Source: Azospirillum sp. SYSU D00513
GTDB lineage: Bacteria; Pseudomonadota; Alphaproteobacteria; Azospirillales; Azospirillaceae
Direction of reading: 5' to 3'
Length of the DNA stretch: 64,000 nucleotides
Assembly (NCBI RefSeq): GCF_017356015.1
Contig: NZ_JAFIQV010000010.1
Coordinates: 1-64,000 of the forward strand
How positions within the stretch are numbered: position 1 is the first letter of the stretch; each line of letters opens with the position of its first letter. Positions 63,466-64,000 of this stretch are shown here, in pieces. The notes under the pieces are model-generated. The model searched no databases and was not told where the DNA came from. It saw only the letters and a list, made by a program, of their open reading frames with translations. A program made the translations under genes and the position numbers.

Positions 63466-64000
63466 ATGGACATGACCGGCAGCTACCGGATCGAGGCGCC
63501 GCGCGAGCGTGTGTGGGAGGCGCTGAACGATCCCGAGATCCTGCGCCAGTGCATCCCCGGCTGCGAGGAGGTGCAGAAGGTCTCCGACACTGAATTCACC
63601 GCGAAGGTGACGGCGAAGGTCGGGCCGGTCAGCGCCAAGTTCGCCGGCAAGGTGACACTTTCCGACCTGGATCCGCCGAACGGCTACACCATCACGGGCG
63701 AGGGGTCGGGCGGCGTCGCCGGCTTCGGCAAGGGCGGAGCGACCGTGAAGCTGGAGCCCGACGGCACCGGCACGCTGCTCGCCTACGCCGCCAACGCCAA
63801 GGTCGGCGGCAAGCTGGCCCAGATCGGCTCCCGCCTCGTGGACGCCACGGCCCGCAAGATGGCCGACGACTTCTTCGCCCGCTTTTCCGTCATCGTCGGC
63901 GGTCCCGCCCCGGCCCCGGAAGCGGCTCTGGCCGGCGCCGCCGTGGAAGCACCGCCGCCCGCTGCCGCCGCCCCGGCGCCGGGCGTCGTCACGGCCGCCT
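63466..64000 (+). CDS. SRPBCC-family CoxG-like protein (partial)
   Basis: Starts at the ATG at 63466 behind GAGGGAGG and is open at the window end (178 codons seen). MTGSYRIEAPRERVWEALNDPEILRQCIPGCEEV and the later FTAKVTAKVGPVSAKFAGKVTLSDLDPPNGYTI are typical of the carbon monoxide dehydrogenase subunit G (CoxG) family of START/SRPBCC folds. CoxG anchors CO dehydrogenase to the membrane through a C-terminal helix in the known example. The Pro/Ala-rich linker seen here at residues 150-178 is followed in that family by such a helix, which would lie outside the window. coxMSL genes are not visible. Confidence 0.88.
   Translation, partial: MDMTGSYRIEAPRERVWEALNDPEILRQCIPGCEEVQKVSDTEFTAKVTAKVGPVSAKFAGKVTLSDLDPPNGYTITGEGSGGVAGFGKGGATVKLEPDGTGTLLAYAANAKVGGKLAQIGSRLVDATARKMADDFFARFSVIVGGPAPAPEAALAGAAVEAPPPAAAAPAPGVVTAA

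Overview
The window is high-GC bacterial DNA with strongly G/C-biased third codon positions. The division and cell-wall gene order, alphaproteobacterial families (DUF2336, FlaF-like, PagL-like) and the intergenic repeat types suggest an alphaproteobacterium, most likely Rhodospirillales close to Azospirillum. The genus is inferred from gene content, not from a search. There is no prophage, insertion sequence, tRNA or CRISPR array.

Layout. (1) 1-5909 is a catabolic island. A tripartite tricarboxylate transporter (tctB partial, tctC), a cupin and a short-chain dehydrogenase lie on the minus strand. A second dehydrogenase, a GntR regulator and an Ldh2-type dehydrogenase lie divergently on the plus strand. 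A near-perfect 18-bp palindrome sits between the two arms. (2) 5910-6273 is a convergent gap of hairpin repeats. (3) 6274-29760, all minus strand, is a nearly complete dcw cluster, transcribed mraZ-rsmH-ftsL-ftsI-murE-murF-mraY-murD-ftsW-murG-(small orf)-murC-murB-ddl-ftsQ-ftsA-ftsZ, followed by lpxC, bamD and recN. Many junctions are ATGA overlaps, so translation is probably coupled. Terminators follow ftsZ and lpxC. (4) 29761-30629 is the largest non-coding stretch. It holds two arrays of TGGG-type boxes with exact 10-bp period (candidate MraZ operators), a pair of DnaA-box-like sites and three consecutive perfect hairpins. The RNase P RNA gene follows. (5) 31041-38706 carries housekeeping and accessory genes: Uma2-type nuclease, amidase, EamA exporter, ABC-F ATPase, DjlA-like co-chaperone, GNAT, ClpP and a glycosyltransferase. 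(6) 38745-47496 holds a shrunken amidohydrolase, an RND efflux pair behind a palindromic operator, a degenerate Fic protein, a PaiB-like protein, a CocE/NonD-like protein lacking two catalytic residues, and apt. (7) 47711-51310 is an Mla-type lipid transport operon (STAS-permease, ATPase, MCE protein, lipoprotein). (8) 51419-64000 holds envelope, stress and motility-related genes, then folK, a lipoprotein and a CoxG-like gene cut by the window end.

How the genes work together: regions 3, 4 and 7 form an envelope block covering peptidoglycan precursors (murA-independent steps), septation, lipid A commitment (lpxC), outer-membrane protein insertion (bamD) and phospholipid transport (mla). The most notable observations are an 87-codon gene wedged between murG and murC, the phased boxes upstream of mraZ, the hairpin-rich segment next to rnpB, and several proteins that keep a family fold but have lost its catalytic residues (Fic, CocE-like, PagL-like, amidohydrolase remnant). 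Gene starts were chosen by eye from ribosome-binding sites, overlaps and family starts, so some may shift by a few codons.
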